Source: an uncultured Pseudomonadota bacterium
Lineage (GTDB): Bacteria > Myxococcota_A > UBA796 > SXON01
Length of the DNA stretch: 59,201 nucleotides
Direction: 5' to 3'
Assembly: GCA_903921785.1 (NCBI GenBank)
Contig: CAIXRH010000340.1
Location: 1 to 59,201, forward strand
Shown: in pieces, positions 57,300 to 59,201 of the stretch
Layout: every line of letters begins with the position of its first letter
How positions within the stretch are numbered: the first letter of the stretch is position 1
The notes under the pieces: generated by a model
Told to the model about the DNA's origin: nothing
What the model saw: the letters and a program-made list of their open reading frames with translations, nothing else
Database searches by the model: none
Made by a program: the position numbers and the translations under genes

Positions 57300-59201
57300 A
57301 TGGCCGAGTACAGCGGCAGCGACATCCAGGTCCTCGAGGGGCTCGAGCCGGTCCGCAAGCGGCCCGGCATGTACATCGGCGGCACCGGCGCCGATGGCTA
57401 CCACCACCTCCTCTGGGAGATCGTGGACAACTCGGTGGACGAGGCCATGAACGGCCACGCCACCACCATCTCCGTGACGCTCCACGCCGACGGCCGCAGC
57501 GCCACGGTGACCGACAACGGCCGCGGCATCCCGGTGGACATCCACCCCAAGATGAAGCGGCCGACCCTCGAGGTCATCCTCTGCACGCTGCACGCGGGCG
57601 GGAAGTTCGACAACAAGGCCTACTCCGCGTCCGGCGGCCTCCACGGCGTCGGCTCCAGCGTGGTCAACGCGCTCTCCGAGGAGCTGGTCGCGAGCGTGAA
57701 GCGCGGGGGCAGCGAGTACCGGATGGTTTTCCGGCGCGGCAAGGCGCGCGGCGGGCTGGACAAGGTCGGCGAAGCACGCGGCACCGGCACCACCATCAAG
57801 TTCCGGCCCGACACCGAGATCTTCGGCGACCTCAGCTTCGAGTCCGACCGCGTGCGCGAGCGCCTGGAGGTGATCTCCTACATCCACAAGGGCCTGCGCA
57901 TCGTGCTCAAGGACGAGATGTCCGGCACGAACGAAGAATTCAAGGCCGAGGGCGGCATCCGCGACTGGGCGCTGGTGCTGGCCAAGCGCAACGGGCGGGC
58001 GCCCCTGGTGCCCGAGCCGTTCTACTGCACCAAGCAGAACGGGGTGCGCATCGAGTTGGCGCTCTTGTGGACCGACGGCACGCGCGAGCTGTTCGCCAGC
58101 TACGCCAACGGCATCCCCACCAGCGCCGGCGGCACCCACGAGCAGGGCTCGCGCGACGCCGTGACCCGCGCCGTGCGCACCTACATCGAGACCCACGAGC
58201 TCCAGCCGCGCGGCATCACGTTGCAGGCGGAGGACATCCGCGAGGGCATCGTGGCGGTGACCAGCGTCTTCCTCGCCGAGCCCCAGTTCCAGGGGCAGAC
58301 CAAGGAGAAGCTGAACAACCCCGAGATGCGCGGCATCGTGGAGTCGGCGGTGCGCGGGGCGCTCGAGCAGTTCCTCAACCACAACCGCACGATCGCCGAC
58401 CTCGTGGTGAACCGGGTGATCCAGGCGGCGCGCGCCCGCATGGCGAGCCGGAGCGCCGAGGACCAGGTGCGGCGGAAGTCGCCGGTGAACAACCGGCTGA
58501 ACCTGCCGGGCAAGCTGGCCGACTGCTCCAGCAACGACCCGTCGGACAGCGAGCTGTTCATCGTCGAAGGCGACAGCGCAGGCGGCTCCGCCAAGCAGGG
58601 CCGCGATCGCGAGAACCAGGCGATCCTCCCGCTGCGGGGCAAGGTGCTCAACACCGAGCAGGCGTCGCTCAAGAAGCTCCTGGAGAACAAGGAGCTCTCC
58701 GACATCGTGAGCGCGCTCGGCTGCGGCATCGGCAAGGACTTCCTCAAGGAGCGCCTGCGGTACCATCGCATCGTCCTGCTCATGGACGCCGACGTGGACG
58801 GCCACCACATCGCGACCTTGCTCCTCACCTTCTTCTACCGGTACATGCCGGAGCTGATCGCCGGCGGGTTCCTCTACATCGCCCAGCCGCCGCTCTACAA
58901 GATTGAGGTCGGCCACAACACCATGTGGGCCGGCGACGATCGCGAGAAGGAGCGCATCCTCCACAAGCTCTCGGTGAGCCAGCGGGAGAAGGCGGAGATC
59001 AGCCGATTCAAGGGCCTCGGCGAGATGCCGCCCAAGGTGCTCTACGACACCACGCTCGACCCCAAGAAGCGCCGCCTGCTCCGGGTGACTGTCCCCGACG
59101 GCGCCGCCGTGGCCACCGATCAGATGATCTCCGACCTCATGGGCAAGGACGCGGCGCCCCGGTACCACGCGATCATGGAAGCAGGTCCGGAGATCGACGA
59201 C
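57300..59201 (+). CDS. parE: DNA topoisomerase IV subunit B (ParE/GyrB family), 3' truncated
   Basis: 634 codons are visible and the frame is still open at the window edge; the protein is nearly complete. GHKL ATPase with LWEIVDNSVDEAMNGHA, VTDNGRGIPVDIH and SGGLHGVGSSVVNAL; transducer domain; Toprim domain with EGDSAGGSAKQGRD and LMDADVDGHHI. It lacks the roughly 165-residue insert of enterobacterial GyrB. It starts 4 nt after parC, in one operon. Confidence 0.94.
   Translation, partial: MAEYSGSDIQVLEGLEPVRKRPGMYIGGTGADGYHHLLWEIVDNSVDEAMNGHATTISVTLHADGRSATVTDNGRGIPVDIHPKMKRPTLEVILCTLHAGGKFDNKAYSASGGLHGVGSSVVNALSEELVASVKRGGSEYRMVFRRGKARGGLDKVGEARGTGTTIKFRPDTEIFGDLSFESDRVRERLEVISYIHKGLRIVLKDEMSGTNEEFKAEGGIRDWALVLAKRNGRAPLVPEPFYCTKQNGVRIELALLWTDGTRELFASYANGIPTSAGGTHEQGSRDAVTRAVRTYIETHELQPRGITLQAEDIREGIVAVTSVFLAEPQFQGQTKEKLNNPEMRGIVESAVRGALEQFLNHNRTIADLVVNRVIQAARARMASRSAEDQVRRKSPVNNRLNLPGKLADCSSNDPSDSELFIVEGDSAGGSAKQGRDRENQAILPLRGKVLNTEQASLKKLLENKELSDIVSALGCGIGKDFLKERLRYHRIVLLMDADVDGHHIATLLLTFFYRYMPELIAGGFLYIAQPPLYKIEVGHNTMWAGDDREKERILHKLSVSQREKAEISRFKGLGEMPPKVLYDTTLDPKKRRLLRVTVPDGAAVATDQMISDLMGKDAAPRYHAIMEAGPEIDD

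Noticed and set aside
54555-59168. A 1,537-codon open frame antisense to parC and parE
   Set aside because: It is the mirror of strong GC-rich codon bias in two clearly conserved genes; its product is low-complexity Arg/Gly/Val/His-rich and matches nothing.
54957-59201. Calling the type II topoisomerase pair GyrA/GyrB
   Set aside because: No GyrA-box was seen in the A subunit and the two genes are adjacent with A before B; topoisomerase IV fits better, though a phylogeny would be decisive.

Overview
The window is very GC-rich (I judge roughly 70% G+C by eye) and densely packed with genes on both strands. It has no rRNA, tRNA, CRISPR array, transposase or phage gene that I can see. The gene content points to a Gram-negative, Myxococcota-like ('deltaproteobacterial') chromosome. 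The main clues are outer-membrane barrels and TonB/ExbBD, at least nine secreted lipoproteins, Asp-Thr-rich lipoprotein linkers, MopE-type putative metal-binding repeats, and a Cys-rich tail of the kind common on myxobacterial surface proteins. This placement is an inference from protein style, not from a marker-gene phylogeny.

Layout. 0-2 kb: end of a Pro-rich tail-anchored protein and leucyl aminopeptidase pepA. 2-4.5 kb: a small DUF protein, a PKD lipoprotein and an M20 amidohydrolase. 4.7-8.7 kb: convergent ppx/gppA-like and ppk1 genes (polyphosphate turnover), plus a response regulator with a degraded receiver. 8.8-10.7 kb: a propeller-dihaem cytochrome lipoprotein. 10.8-20.5 kb (all minus strand): the most striking locus, reading PstS-like binding protein, Cys-containing lipoprotein, hairpin, porin O/P-like barrel, DUF2135-like lipoprotein, ExbB, ExbD, TonB, a TonB-dependent receptor carrying its own TonB-C-like domain, and a lipoprotein. 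Most junctions are TGATG or ATGA overlaps. I read it as a TonB-powered outer-membrane uptake system built around a phosphate-type binding protein, without any ABC permease.

20.9-31 kb: MopE/beta-helix lipoprotein, D,D-carboxypeptidase, second porin, a CbxX-type AAA ATPase fused to an FtsH-type M41 peptidase, arylsulfotransferase-like lipoprotein, CoA-transferase. 31-33.5 kb: a coupled pair of FkbH-like HAD phosphatase-acyltransferase and 2-oxoglutarate/Fe(II) oxygenase. 33.6-47.4 kb: AmpG-like transporter, small DUF4236-like protein, patatin, left-handed beta-helix protein, glycosyltransferases, XerD, thioredoxin-like lipoprotein, coaE. 48-59 kb: housekeeping genes lon, DUF1295, guaA, parC and parE (parE runs off the end).

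Two non-coding themes recur. First, at least fifteen start codons (mostly operon-first genes) have a TA dinucleotide 11-13 nt upstream of the start codon, usually in a G-rich context and without a Shine-Dalgarno. This is what leaderless transcription would look like. Operon-internal genes instead use overlaps or GGAGG-type sites. Second, two families of short structured repeats sit just downstream of stop codons, three copies each, mostly between convergent genes.
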